Assembly (NCBI RefSeq): GCF_014897315.1
Contig: NZ_JABUYL010000020.1
Location: 1-61,474, forward strand
Reading direction: 5' to 3'
Length of the DNA stretch: 61,474 nt
Source of the DNA: Proteus sp. FME41
GTDB lineage: Bacteria; Pseudomonadota; Gammaproteobacteria; Enterobacterales; Enterobacteriaceae
This document shows positions 1 to 9,083 of the stretch, in pieces. Under the pieces are notes generated by a model. The model did not search any database. It saw only the letters and a program-made list of their open reading frames with translations, and was not told where the DNA came from. The position numbers were made by a program, and so were the translations under genes. The number at the start of each line of letters is the position of its first letter. The first letter of the stretch is position 1.

Positions 1-7
1 TTAACCT
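1..7 (+). rRNA. 23S rRNA, extreme 3' end (partial)
   Basis: The window opens with TTAACCT, which matches the last bases of enterobacterial 23S rRNA (…GCTTAACCT). The following bases to about 123 are the 23S-5S spacer, starting with the usual CAACACCGAAG-type processing-stem sequence. Only a few bases of the gene are present, so the call rests on their position before the 5S gene. Confidence 0.55.
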
Positions 8-123
8 GACAACACCGAAGGTGTTTTGTCTGAGAGACAAAGAGTAGATGAAGTAGGCTTGTTAAAGATTGAGATTACTGGTTATGGAGTAGGAATACGA
101 GATAACGGGTAATAAACAGAATT

Positions 124-243
124 TGCTTGGCGGCCATAGCGCAGCGGACCCACCTGACTCCATGCCGAACTCAGAAGTGAAACGTTGTAGCGCCGATGGT
201 AGTGTGGGGTCTCCCCATGTGAGAGTAGGGAACTGCCAGGCAT
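124..243 (+). rRNA. rrf: 5S ribosomal RNA
   Basis: This is a complete 120-nt 5S rRNA. It contains the invariant core CCATGCCGAACTCAGAAGTG and the GTAGCGCCGATGGTAGTGTG block. Its ends pair as TGCTTGGC / GCCAGGCA, with one G-U. It is the last gene of an rRNA operon read on the plus strand; no tRNA gene follows it before the terminator. Confidence 0.97.
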
Positions 244-253
244 TAAATAAGAC

Positions 254-284
254 AAAAAAGCCAACCCAATGGGTTGGCTTTTTT
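254..284 (+). terminator. rRNA operon terminator
   Basis: The perfect stem AAGCCAACCC / GGGTTGGCTT has a short AAT loop and is followed by a run of six T. It lies about 10 bases after the 5S gene, as expected for the intrinsic terminator of the rRNA operon. Confidence 0.93.
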
Positions 285-382
285 GCGTTTGAAGCATTTG
301 AAATTTATAAATAATAAAAAATCTGCTCAAATATTAAAACGCCCCAATATAGGGCACTTTATTTCTATTATAACTAAAATGG

Positions 383-1042
383 TTAACAGAGATTATAGCG
401 AGAGAATGCCGCTAACACTGTTCTTTCTGAAATTTCCAAATACTCATCCATTGCAAGTGCTGCTTCTAGTGCTTTGCCATCCATTAAAAGTGTTAAAATT
501 TGCTCATTTTTTTCAATATAAGGTGCATGTAGTAATTGGGGGTCATTTAACAAACCAAATGCTAAGCGTAATTCTGCAGAAATAAGTTGATACTGCTTAA
601 ATAATCGAGGGCTATCTGAAAGCTCAACAATAGCAGTATGAAAATGCATATTACAGGTTCCCACACCACTCCAATCTTGCTGTTCTTGAAACTTTTTTGC
701 TTGATTAACATTATCTTGCATTCTAACAATAGCTGGATGCATAGGATAAGAATGTCGTAGAGCATCACATTCAATCAATCGTCTTACACGATAAATATCC
801 ATAATAGAGGCCATATCTGGCACTGAAACAAAAACACCACGATTAGGTTTGTAAGTCAAAAGCCCTTCTTGAGTGAGTACACGAAAAACCTCCCTTAAGG
901 TATTACGCGATATCTCTAGCGTTTCACTTAATGCAGTTTCTGACAATCTCTCACCAGGAGGTAATTCTCCAATAGTGATTTTCTGCCGAATAACATTTGC
1001 AACTTTTTGAGAAAGAATTTGTGGTGATGTTTTTTTCTGCAT
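383..1042 (-). CDS. GntR-family (FadR/FCD type) transcriptional regulator
   Basis: A 219-residue regulator. Residues 8-75 form a winged helix-turn-helix of the GntR type (ISRNTLREVFRVL recognition region, then the wing ending PNRGVFV). Residues 85-215 form an all-helical FCD ligand domain, which in this family usually binds a small organic acid through metal-coordinating histidines; H134 and H136 in MHFHTAIVE fit that pattern. The gene is divergent from the 5-oxoprolinase-type operon starting at 1500, so it probably controls that operon in response to its substrate. The effector cannot be read from the sequence. The start ATG at 1042 gives the expected length for the family. Confidence 0.88.
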   Translation of the reverse strand: MQKKTSPQILSQKVANVIRQKITIGELPPGERLSETALSETLEISRNTLREVFRVLTQEGLLTYKPNRGVFVSVPDMASIMDIYRVRRLIECDALRHSYPMHPAIVRMQDNVNQAKKFQEQQDWSGVGTCNMHFHTAIVELSDSPRLFKQYQLISAELRLAFGLLNDPQLLHAPYIEKNEQILTLLMDGKALEAALAMDEYLEISERTVLAAFSRYNLC

Positions 1043-1499
1043 TATCTTCTGCTATTAGCTCAATAGAAGCGCCTATTCTATCAGTGAGTTTTACAATATA
1101 TAACCTCTATTATGCCAGTATGTTGTACTTCTCACTGTATACCATGTTGCTTGCTATCAAAAAAAGTTAATTTCTTCGCGATATATTTTTAATTATGACG
1201 TTTTTTGACGTTAATCTTATGCACCATTTTTGGGCATTTCATCTTTTTGCGCCTCATTTAGGTGCATATTCGATGCAAATTAATTTATGTTAATTGTCAA
1301 TAAAATGTTAAAAATGCGATCTTCTTTGCACTTTTATCATCTCATATTTAAATCTATTTGCTTATTTATTCATCTATTATTATTAATTGTTCAACAATCC
1401 AATATCAGGTGATTAACAATTACGTATTCATGCTCAACAATGGCATGCAAATTGCCTTAGTAATAATAATTAAAATAATGATGATAAAGGGGGTAGCTT
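1043..1499. promoter_or_regulatory. Divergent promoter region, GntR gene / 5-oxoprolinase operon
   Basis: This 457-base AT-rich gap has no convincing gene. It holds a perfect 13-bp palindrome, ATTGTTCAACAAT, at 1386-1398, and further CAACAAT or AACAAT half-sites near 1415-1441. These are candidate operators for the divergent GntR regulator. A purine-rich stretch, AAAGGGGGTAG, just before 1500 is the ribosome binding site of the transporter gene. The operator assignment is inference from symmetry and position only. Confidence 0.45.
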
Positions 1500-2750
1500 A
1501 TGGCTACACAAGATTCTGCAAATACGGCTCCAACTGCGTTTATAAAAAATAGACGTTCTTCTCTGATTGCTGCTATTTTTTTAATGGCAACCTCGGCAAT
1601 TGGCCCCGGCTTTATTACACAAACGGCAACCTTTACTGCCACAATGGGGGCTGCATTTGCATTTGGAATTTTAGCTTCGATAATTATTGATTTCATTGTG
1701 CAACAAAGCATTTGGCGAGTGATTACGGTAACCAATATGCGTGCATCAGATATTGCTAACAAAGCTATTCCTGGAAGTGGGTACTTGTTAGCAGTCTTAG
1801 TTATCTTCGGTGGGTTAGTTTTTAATGTAGGTAATATTGCAGGTGCAGGATTAGGACTTAACGCTATGGTTGGGCTAGATCCTAAATGGGGTGGGATCTT
1901 AAGTGCATTACTTGCGATCTATATTTTCTCATCACGTAAAGCCAGTAACTTTATCGATCGAATGATCATTATTCTTGGTATCGTCATGATCTTATTAACT
2001 GTTTTTGTGATGTTTGCCTCGAATCCTCCTATTGGTGAAGCATTACGACAAACCGTTTTACCTGATTCAATTAACTTTGCCACAATTACCACGATTGTGG
2101 GAGGGACGGTAGGCGGCTACATCTGTTATGCCGGTGCTCATCGCCTTCTTGATAAAGGTACAACAGGTATTGAGAATATTGAGGCTGTCTCTAGCGCTGC
2201 AACTAAAGGCATCTTAGTGGTTGGGTTAATGCGCTACATTTTATTTCTTGCCATTTTGGGTGTCGTTGCCAGTGGCGTAACGTTAGATATTTCTAGCCAC
2301 GCAGCCAATCCAGCTTCTCAAGCATTCCAACATGCCGCTGGTTTAACAGGGTTACGCATCTTTGGTCTTATTTTATGGGCGGCTGCTCTTACTAGTGTTA
2401 TTGGTGCTGCTTATACCTCCATGTCATTTATCACGGTGTTTAAAAAAGGGATCACAGAACGTCAGCGTAATATCGCAACCATTATTTTTATTGCTGTTTC
2501 ATTAGCTATTTACATGGTGATGGGAACTGCGCCCGCGGCATTATTAGTCTTTGCTGGGGGATTTAATGGACTGATTTTACCTATTGGTATGACGTTATTT
2601 ATTTTTGTTGCTTGGCGTCGTCAAGATTTAATGAATGGCTATAAATATCCAGCATGGTTGCTATGGTCAGGGATTATTGTCTGTGTGCTAACTTGGTATA
2701 TGGGCATTATGTCAGTGGGTACCATTTTCAATTACCTCAACATTGCTTAA
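1500..2750 (+). CDS. NRAMP-family transporter (YcsG type)
   Basis: A 416-residue integral membrane protein with about 11 hydrophobic segments. The first transmembrane region, [18 protein letters not shown], corresponds to the unwound helix 1 of NRAMP/LeuT-fold carriers. The canonical metal-binding DPGN of true Mn/Fe transporters is not seen: the segment reads GPGF. It therefore belongs to the divergent YcsG branch that is often encoded beside 5-oxoprolinase genes. Being first in the operon with pxpA, ycsI, pxpBC and a biotin carboxylase, it is likely to import the operon's substrate, perhaps 5-oxoproline or another lactam, rather than a metal. That substrate is inference. Confidence 0.85.
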   Translation: MATQDSANTAPTAFIKNRRSSLIAAIFLMATSAIGPGFITQTATFTATMGAAFAFGILASIIIDFIVQQSIWRVITVTNMRASDIANKAIPGSGYLLAVLVIFGGLVFNVGNIAGAGLGLNAMVGLDPKWGGILSALLAIYIFSSRKASNFIDRMIIILGIVMILLTVFVMFASNPPIGEALRQTVLPDSINFATITTIVGGTVGGYICYAGAHRLLDKGTTGIENIEAVSSAATKGILVVGLMRYILFLAILGVVASGVTLDISSHAANPASQAFQHAAGLTGLRIFGLILWAAALTSVIGAAYTSMSFITVFKKGITERQRNIATIIFIAVSLAIYMVMGTAPAALLVFAGGFNGLILPIGMTLFIFVAWRRQDLMNGYKYPAWLLWSGIIVCVLTWYMGIMSVGTIFNYLNIA

Positions 2751-2763
2751 AGGAATAATAACA

Positions 2764-3549
2764 ATGATTAAAACTATCGATTTAAACAGTGATTTAGGTG
2801 AAAGTTTCGGGCAATGGGCAATGGGGAATGATGATGCGGTACTTGAAATAGTCAGTAGCGCCAATATTGCCTGTGGTTTTCATGCCGGCTCACCAGATGG
2901 AATTTTAAAAACATTAAAAGCAGCGAAGCAGCATAATGTCGCGATAGGTGCGCATGTTGCTTATCCTGATTTAGTGGGGTTTGGTCGTCGTAATATGGAT
3001 ATTGCCAGTGATGAATTAACCGCAGATGTGATTTATCAAATAGGTGCTTTGCAAGGATTGGCTAAAGCCGCGGGTTTAAGTGTGACCTATGTTAAGCCAC
3101 ATGGTGCACTTTATAACACCATTGCTCATGATAAACGCCAAGCACTTGCTGTTATTGAAGCGATACTTGCTGTAGACCCTCAACTGACACTAGTTGCTTT
3201 AGCGGGATCACCTTTGATTACACTTGCGAAAGAAAAAGGCCTTCGAGTAATCGCAGAAGCTTTTGCAGACAGAGCTTATCATGCTGATGGTACGTTAGTT
3301 TCTCGTAAAAAAGAGGGCGCTGTTTTACATGATCCTGAACGTGTTGCTCAACGCATGTTACGACTTGTGCAAGAAGGTGGCGTTGAGTCCATAGAAGGCG
3401 TTTTTACTACGATACAAGCTGATTCCATTTGTGTTCATGGTGATAGCCCTGACGCAGTTAATTTAGCAAAAAGCGTAAAAGAAATTTTAATCAATCATGA
3501 TGTTGCAATTAAGCCATTTGCACCTGCTTTACTGAAAAATGAGGCATAA
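2764..3549 (+). CDS. pxpA: 5-oxoprolinase subunit A (LamB/YcsF family)
   Basis: The 261-residue protein opens with the family signature [13 protein letters not shown] and [11 protein letters not shown], and also has KPHGALYN and [17 protein letters not shown]. In characterised bacteria PxpA works with PxpB and PxpC to hydrolyse 5-oxo-L-proline to glutamate at the cost of ATP. It is a TIM-barrel-like subunit and cytoplasmic. I chose ATG 2764, which follows AAAGGA at 2749-2754, over an upstream in-frame start at 2743 that overlaps the transporter gene. It is followed after 2 bases by the ycsI-like gene. Confidence 0.93.
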   Translation: MIKTIDLNSDLGESFGQWAMGNDDAVLEIVSSANIACGFHAGSPDGILKTLKAAKQHNVAIGAHVAYPDLVGFGRRNMDIASDELTADVIYQIGALQGLAKAAGLSVTYVKPHGALYNTIAHDKRQALAVIEAILAVDPQLTLVALAGSPLITLAKEKGLRVIAEAFADRAYHADGTLVSRKKEGAVLHDPERVAQRMLRLVQEGGVESIEGVFTTIQADSICVHGDSPDAVNLAKSVKEILINHDVAIKPFAPALLKNEA

Positions 3550-3551
3550 AT

Positions 3552-4358
3552 ATGACTTATTTAATGAAAGCAACTGCGGATGCAATTGGCAAAGCACAAG
3601 AAGCTCGATTAGCTATTCGTCATGGTTTAGCTATACCAACGGCAGGTATGGCGAAAGGAATGACGCAAGCTAACATGATTAGTTTACCTCGTGATTGGGC
3701 ATTTGATTTTCTGCTCTACGCTCAACGTAACCCGAAAAGTTGCCCAATATTGGATGTTTGTGAATCAGGCAGCTATCGTACTGTTCTCGCGAAAGACGCC
3801 GATCTGCGTACTGACATTCCTCTTTACCGAGTTTGGGAAAACGGCAAATTAGCGGATGAAATAACAGATGCCACTGAAATTTGGGCACAACATCCCGATC
3901 TCGTGACGTTTCTTATTGGTTGTAGTTTTACTTTTGAAACCCCTATGTTAGAAGCGGGCATTGAAATTCGACATATTACAGATAACGGCAATGTCCCGAT
4001 GTATAAAACGAATCGTTTGTGTCGTCCAGCAGGGCGATTAGAAGGCGAGTTAGTGGTTTCAATGCGTCCTATTCCTTCAGATAGAGTCGCTGATGCGGTG
4101 ATGATCAGTGGTCGTTTCCCTTCAGTACATGGTGCTCCCGTACATATTGGATCGCCCGACGCTTTGGGTATTAAAGATATTATGTCGCCAGATTTTGGCT
4201 CACCAGTGAGAATTGAAAAAGGCGAGATCCCCGTCTTTTGGGCGTGTGGTGTAACGCCTCAAGCTGCGGTAATGCGTTCAGGTGTACCTTTCGCACTTAG
4301 CCATGCTCCGGGGCATATGTTTATTACCGATGTGCCCGATGCAGCTTATCACGTATAA
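3552..4358 (+). CDS. Putative hydro-lyase, YcsI / D-glutamate cyclase family (DUF1445)
   Basis: A 268-residue soluble protein of the YcsI family. Recognisable stretches include the N-terminal [16 protein letters not shown], the middle [19 protein letters not shown], and the C-terminal [13 protein letters not shown] with [11 protein letters not shown]. The family is related to mammalian D-glutamate cyclase, which interconverts D-glutamate and 5-oxo-D-proline. That fits the neighbouring 5-oxoprolinase genes: one possibility is feeding D-glutamate or its cyclic form into the pathway. No bacterial reaction can be assigned from sequence. It sits in a tight operon, 2 bases after pxpA and 14 before pxpBC. 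Confidence 0.85.
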   Translation: MTYLMKATADAIGKAQEARLAIRHGLAIPTAGMAKGMTQANMISLPRDWAFDFLLYAQRNPKSCPILDVCESGSYRTVLAKDADLRTDIPLYRVWENGKLADEITDATEIWAQHPDLVTFLIGCSFTFETPMLEAGIEIRHITDNGNVPMYKTNRLCRPAGRLEGELVVSMRPIPSDRVADAVMISGRFPSVHGAPVHIGSPDALGIKDIMSPDFGSPVRIEKGEIPVFWACGVTPQAAVMRSGVPFALSHAPGHMFITDVPDAAYHV

Positions 4359-4372
4359 GGGAGGAAGAAACT

Positions 4373-5950
4373 TTGCGCTTTTTACCCGTTAATTTATCGC
4401 ATTTATTAGTGGAGCTTTCTTCTTTAAAAGAGACGCTTGCGTTGTATGAGTCCGTTAAACAAGCGGATATTGCTGCTATTCAAGACATTGTACCTGCGGC
4501 AAAAACACTCTTAATTCACTATACGCCGTGGCTAATCACAGCTGAAGAACTTGTGTTTCAACTTCGACAGTTAGAAGTTAAAGCGGTATCAGCACGTCAA
4601 ACACAATCATTAACGATCCCCGTTCATTATCAAGGTGAGGATCTTAATGAGGTCGCTGAATTATTAGGGATCGCTACCCGTGAAGTGATCCGCAGACACA
4701 CAGAACAAACCTATCAAGTTGCCTTTACGGGTTTCGCTCCGGGTTTTGCCTATTTGATTGCAGATGAAACTGCGCTTTATGTGCCTCGTCGTAAAACACC
4801 GCGTACACGAATTCCGGCTGGATCAGTAGGACTCGCGGGTGAATTTAGTGGTGTGTATCCACAACAAAGCCCCGGTGGTTGGCAACTTATAGGTACCACA
4901 GAAATAAAAATGTGGGATCTTTCCCGTGAACAGCCTGCTTTTTTATTACCGGGTAATGAAGTGCATTTTGTTGATGCACAAAAATCACCAATAACAGTTT
5001 CATTACCTGAGAAAAAATCAGCAGTCACTTCCCAACTGTCTCTGAATGATAAAGGGTTATATGTTATTTCAGCGGGGCTGCAGACATTATTTCAGGATGA
5101 AGGACGCATTGGTGCAGCATCAATGGGCGTTTCTGCGTCAGGCGCACTTGATAAACCTGCATTACATTCAGCTAATCGCTTAGTGGGTAATCCTACAACT
5201 TGTGTTGCCCTTGAGGTAACGCTCGGGGGATTAACACTTAAAGCGCGACAAGATTGTGTGATCGCTTTAACCGGGGCGGATTGTTCCATTACGCTAAAAC
5301 ATGAGTCGGGTGAGACTGAATTCTTATCTGGTTATCAACCTATCGATGTTCGCTGTGGCGATGAAATTATTTTAGGTATGCCAAAAACAGGTGTACGTAG
5401 TTATCTTGCCGTGAGAGGTGGGTTTAAATTACCTAAAGTTTTAGGGAGTTATGCTTTTGATACCTTAGCGCAAATTGGTCCAAATGCGTTACAAGAAGGT
5501 GATGTTCTTCATCTTAATAACGAAAGTATACAAAACAGTATTATTGTTGAGGAACAACCGACATCAACACTTCCAAAACAAGGTGATATCGTCACGCTTG
5601 ATATCGTTTTAGGACCTCGTACAGATTGGTTTACAACAGACGCGATAAAGATATTAACGTCACAATTATGGCAAGTCACTCCACAATCCAATCGTATCGG
5701 TTTACGTTTATTCGGTGATACGCCTCTTGCCCGAGAGCAACAACAAGAATTATCGAGTGAAGGTACCTGCATTGGCGCAATACAAGTGCCGATTAATGGA
5801 CAGCCTGTTTTGTTTCTTAACGATCACCCATTAACGGGAGGCTATCCTGTTATTGGTGCTGTTGCTGAATACCACTTACCACTTGCAGGGCAAATTCCTG
5901 TGAATGCTAAAATTCGTTTTAACCCAATCACCGAATTTCAAGAATATTGA
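4373..5950 (+). CDS. Fused 5-oxoprolinase subunits B and C (KipI-KipA fusion)
   Basis: A 525-residue fusion. Residues 1-210 are PxpB/KipI-like (FTGFAPGFAYL, RRKTPRTRIPAGSVGLAG, SPGGWQLIG). Residues about 225-520 are PxpC/KipA-like (LQTLFQDEGRIGAASMGVSASGALD, GPRTDWF, SNRIGLRLFGDTPL, the terminal GGYPVIGAVA). The same two modules, in this order, make up the carboxyltransferase part of urea carboxylase (AHS1-AHS2). Translation most likely begins at TTG 4373, placed 7 bases after a strong GGGAGGA; no ATG lies nearby. It probably forms the catalytic complex with PxpA, and possibly with the biotin carboxylase encoded next. Confidence 0.92.
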   Translation: MRFLPVNLSHLLVELSSLKETLALYESVKQADIAAIQDIVPAAKTLLIHYTPWLITAEELVFQLRQLEVKAVSARQTQSLTIPVHYQGEDLNEVAELLGIATREVIRRHTEQTYQVAFTGFAPGFAYLIADETALYVPRRKTPRTRIPAGSVGLAGEFSGVYPQQSPGGWQLIGTTEIKMWDLSREQPAFLLPGNEVHFVDAQKSPITVSLPEKKSAVTSQLSLNDKGLYVISAGLQTLFQDEGRIGAASMGVSASGALDKPALHSANRLVGNPTTCVALEVTLGGLTLKARQDCVIALTGADCSITLKHESGETEFLSGYQPIDVRCGDEIILGMPKTGVRSYLAVRGGFKLPKVLGSYAFDTLAQIGPNALQEGDVLHLNNESIQNSIIVEEQPTSTLPKQGDIVTLDIVLGPRTDWFTTDAIKILTSQLWQVTPQSNRIGLRLFGDTPLAREQQQELSSEGTCIGAIQVPINGQPVLFLNDHPLTGGYPVIGAVAEYHLPLAGQIPVNAKIRFNPITEFQEY

Positions 5951-5966
5951 TAGGAGCATGCCACTC

Positions 5967-7712
5967 ATGACAACCATTAACCAAAAACAACGAGTGAAGC
6001 ATCGGATACTTATTGCTAACAGAGGTGAAATTGCTGTTCGTATTATTCGTGCTTGTCAGGACTATGGTGCCACTTCAATTGCTATTTATGCCAATGATGA
6101 TATTGATGCTCTGCATGTCCGCCTTGCAGATGAAGCGTATGGATTAAAGGGTAATTTACCCAAAGAGAGCTATTTAGATATCAATAAAATTATTGATATC
6201 GCCCATAAAGCCAACGCAACCATGATCCATCCCGGTTACGGTTTTCTTTCAGAGCGTGCAGACTTTGCAAAAGCGGTACAAGAGGCTGGATTTATTTGGG
6301 TTGGGCCAAACCCAGAAACGATCGAAGTGCTTGGCGATAAAGTGAAAGCGCGTAAAATTGCACAATCGGTTGGTGCGCCGCTTGTGAATGGTACGGCTGA
6401 TCCCGTTAATGATGCCAAAGAAGTATTAAATTTTGCTAAACAATATGGTTTGCCCGTTGCGATTAAAGCTGCGTTTGGTGGGGGGGGACGAGGTTTAAAA
6501 ATCGCCCACAAAATGGACGAAATTGAAGAACTTTATCATTCAGCAGTACGAGAGGCTGTAACGGCTTTTGGTCGTGGCGAATGTTATGTTGAGCAATTTT
6601 TAGATAAGCCTCGTCATATTGAAGCACAAATTATTGCCGATAAATTGGGTAATGTCGTCGTCGTTGGAACACGAGATTGTTCATTACAACGCCGTAACCA
6701 AAAGCTTATTGAAGAAGCGCCAGCACCTTATTTAAGTGATGAACAACGTGAACGTATACATCAATCAGCGAAAGATATTTGCGCTAAAGCAGGTTACGTG
6801 GGTGCGGGTACAGTCGAATTTTTATTAAGTGCAAATGGTACTATCTCCTTTCTGGAAGTAAATACACGTTTACAAGTAGAGCATCCCGTTACCGAAGAAA
6901 CTGCAGGTATCGATTTAGTTATCGAACAACTCCGCATTGCAGAAGGTTTTGCGTTAAGCATTGATAAAACGCCGGTTCCTCGAGGGCATTCTTTTGAATT
7001 TAGGATCAATGCAGAAGATCCCGCAAAAGGTTTTTTACCTACCCCAGGTTTAATTACACATTTTTCTCAGCCATCCGGCCCTGGTGTACGAGTGGACAGT
7101 GGTGTTACTGAAAACAATCAAGTATCACGCCAATTTGACTCTATGATGGCAAAACTAATCGTTACAGGTGCAACACGCGAACAAGCGATTTCACGAGCCC
7201 GCCGAGCCTTGTCTGAGTTTAAAATTGAGGGGGTAGCAAGTGTATTACCTTTTCATTGTGAGATGATGAAGCAACATGATTTTACTGAAGAGTTTAAGGT
7301 ACACACTCGCTGGATTGAAACCGATTTTCAGGCGAAAAAGAGTCATTTTCCGCGAAGTACGTCTGTAAAAAATGAAGAGTTGGTCCGTACTTTTATTGAA
7401 ATTGATGGTCGTCGTCACGAATTAGCGTTACCGGCACAATTACTTTCACTCTCTGCGGTAATACCGACAGCAATCAGTACTCATCATGAGTACGAAGAAA
7501 ATGAAAACGCAGTCACCGCTCCCATTTCAGGCGTATTACATAGTTGGATTTTATCTGATGGTGATAACGTCAAAGAGGGTGATGTGATTGCTATTATGGA
7601 GGCGATGAAAATGGAAGTTCAGGTAATTGCTTCTCGTAATGGGGTATTACAGCAAAAAGCCAAAACAGGCGACTACTTTTCAGCAGAAACGATTTTGGCT
7701 GAAATCAGTTAA
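5967..7712 (+). CDS. Biotin carboxylase with fused biotin carrier domain (acetyl/propionyl-CoA carboxylase alpha-like)
   Basis: The 581-residue protein has a biotin carboxylase N-domain (ILIANRGEIAVRIIRACQD), an ATP-grasp domain (AAFGGGGRGLKIA; EVNTRLQVEHPVTEE) and a C-terminal biotinyl domain. Its EAMKMEV motif puts the biotinylated lysine at residue 548. It uses ATP and bicarbonate to carboxylate its own biotin. ATG 5967 is preferred because AGGAG at 5952-5956 is then 10 bases away; ATG 5958 would leave 1 base. No carboxyltransferase beta subunit is encoded nearby, so the adjacent KipI-KipA fusion, which resembles the urea carboxylase transferase module, is the natural partner. A run of eight G at 6480-6487 lies in the ATP-grasp loop codons. 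Confidence 0.93.
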   Translation: MTTINQKQRVKHRILIANRGEIAVRIIRACQDYGATSIAIYANDDIDALHVRLADEAYGLKGNLPKESYLDINKIIDIAHKANATMIHPGYGFLSERADFAKAVQEAGFIWVGPNPETIEVLGDKVKARKIAQSVGAPLVNGTADPVNDAKEVLNFAKQYGLPVAIKAAFGGGGRGLKIAHKMDEIEELYHSAVREAVTAFGRGECYVEQFLDKPRHIEAQIIADKLGNVVVVGTRDCSLQRRNQKLIEEAPAPYLSDEQRERIHQSAKDICAKAGYVGAGTVEFLLSANGTISFLEVNTRLQVEHPVTEETAGIDLVIEQLRIAEGFALSIDKTPVPRGHSFEFRINAEDPAKGFLPTPGLITHFSQPSGPGVRVDSGVTENNQVSRQFDSMMAKLIVTGATREQAISRARRALSEFKIEGVASVLPFHCEMMKQHDFTEEFKVHTRWIETDFQAKKSHFPRSTSVKNEELVRTFIEIDGRRHELALPAQLLSLSAVIPTAISTHHEYEENENAVTAPISGVLHSWILSDGDNVKEGDVIAIMEAMKMEVQVIASRNGVLQQKAKTGDYFSAETILAEIS

Positions 7713-7768
7713 GTGTCATTAACTTATAATTCATTGATTGTTTCTTAAAAAATCAATTATTAACACTG

Positions 7769-7808
7769 CCCTTTAATGTGAATAAATTTCATATTAAGGG
7801 GTTTTTTA
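7769..7808 (+). terminator. Terminator of the 5-oxoprolinase-type operon
   Basis: An imperfect stem CCCTTTAATGTGA / TCATATTAAGGG is followed by GTTTTTT. It lies 57 bases after the biotin carboxylase stop codon and ends the operon before the TauE-like gene. Confidence 0.75.
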
Positions 7809-7913
7809 TAATAATACTATTTATATTCCTATTTGTTATATCTAATGCCTTTTGGTTATAAGTTATATTGCCTATACTCTAGGCTCGCTAAATTATCAGC
7901 AAAAGGAAATAAG

Positions 7914-8711
7914 ATGCTGCTCGTCTCACAACTGCTTATTGGTGCTGCGATAGGATTAGTTATTACAACGACGGGGGTCGGCGGTGGTGTTATTTTACTG
8001 CCTGTTCTTATTTATCTTTTTGGAATGAATGCATTAGCGGCTGTGGCAACGGCTAATTTGTTATCTATGCTAATGAAACTCTCGTCTTCTTATATCCATT
8101 TTCGGTTAGGTAATATTCCATTAAAACCCGCACTATTGATTTTGGCGATCATGTTTCCTACGACTTTTTTAGCGAGTTACGGCGTGACTTGGCTGGGATC
8201 ACAACCTCAATATTACGATCGTGTTGAATTTGGTATTAATATTTTAATGATCGTTGCTATCGTGTTTTCGTTGATCTTATTTTTACAGCGAATGATAAGA
8301 CGATCAGCAATTTCTGATCCTTTACTTTCTTTCTCACCACCTTCTTCTGTCACTTTTTCTTCTTTATTTTTACCAGGAATGAGTGCGGGTTTTGTACTCG
8401 GCGCAACGGGAGTGGGGGGCGGATTAGTCGTATTGCCCGTACTAATGCGTTTTGCACAAATGGGAATTAAAGAAGCGATTGGTACTTCTATTTTTATTAC
8501 CACCATTCTTTCGGGGGGCTCAGCTATCGCTTATAGTGCTGGTGGTTATACCGATGTGCATACCGCACTGATCCTCTGTTTAGGTTCATTACTCTCTATT
8601 CCGCTAGCACGCTATCTTTTAGTGTATTTATCAGAGCGTTTTTTCCAATATTTAACGCTGTCATTTATTCTGATGAGTATTATTATGATGAGTTGGAAAT
8701 TAATAAATTAA
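7914..8711 (+). CDS. Sulfite exporter TauE/SafE family permease
   Basis: A 265-residue membrane protein with two homologous halves, each opening with a glycine-rich helix (TTTGVGGGVILLPVLIYLF near residue 20 and LGATGVGGGLVVLPVLMRF near residue 165). This internal duplication is the hallmark of the TauE/SafE (DUF81) family, whose members export sulfite, sulfoacetate or other small anions across the inner membrane. The substrate is not indicated by neighbours. ATG 7914 was chosen over an upstream in-frame ATG at 7833 because AAAAGGA lies 7 bases before it and the upstream extension is not hydrophobic in the family manner. Confidence 0.88.
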   Translation: MLLVSQLLIGAAIGLVITTTGVGGGVILLPVLIYLFGMNALAAVATANLLSMLMKLSSSYIHFRLGNIPLKPALLILAIMFPTTFLASYGVTWLGSQPQYYDRVEFGINILMIVAIVFSLILFLQRMIRRSAISDPLLSFSPPSSVTFSSLFLPGMSAGFVLGATGVGGGLVVLPVLMRFAQMGIKEAIGTSIFITTILSGGSAIAYSAGGYTDVHTALILCLGSLLSIPLARYLLVYLSERFFQYLTLSFILMSIIMMSWKLIN

Positions 8712-8814
8712 CTTAATGTAATATCGAATAAGTCAAGTTCTCTCTTATTGCCTTTAGTTAGACTAAACTATTCTATCATCATTAGATTAACTACTAAGAG
8801 TAAGTAAAAACAAG

Positions 8815-9045
8815 ATGAACATTAAAATAGGTGATGAATTTTTAGTTTATATGGCTCTGGGTGAAGAGCGCTATATGAAAGAGTATTACCGTGTTGTTGA
8901 GTTAGACACACAACTTTCTCAAGTGACAGGAAAGCTTTTAAAACGAACGACGGCTGATGATAAGAACATTGGTCTAGGTCGTTGTGAATTAGAAGGTGGT
9001 ATTGAGCAATTTGCAGTAGAAGATATCTATCCCATCAAAGAGTGA
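8815..9045 (+). CDS. Small hypothetical protein (76 aa)
   Basis: I do not recognise the family. The 76-residue product is acidic to neutral and predicted soluble, with no signal peptide or membrane segment. The amino-terminal half (IGDEFLVYMALGEERYMKEYYRVVEL) alternates hydrophobic and charged residues as in a small beta-sheet protein. It has its own terminator, and its stop codon lies inside the terminator stem. The start ATG 8815 is preceded by AAGTAAAAACAAG, a weak ribosome site. Coding is supported by codon pattern and by the terminator position, not by homology. Confidence 0.6.
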   Translation: MNIKIGDEFLVYMALGEERYMKEYYRVVELDTQLSQVTGKLLKRTTADDKNIGLGRCELEGGIEQFAVEDIYPIKE

Positions 9046-9068
9046 TCGTCGTGTTCGATCACTCTTCT
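9039..9068 (+). terminator. Terminator overlapping the end of the 76-aa gene
   Basis: The perfect 10-bp stem AGAGTGATCG / CGATCACTCT has loop TCGTGTT and is followed by TCTTTC. The TGA stop of the small gene (9043-9045) is within the left arm. It may also work in reverse for the convergent PACE gene, which ends at 9084. Confidence 0.8.
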
Positions 9069-9083
9069 TTCTGAGCTGAAAGT

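Noticed and set aside
82-330. Short open frames across the 5S rRNA gene and terminator on both strands.
   Set aside because: They overlap structural RNA and its terminator and are accidental.
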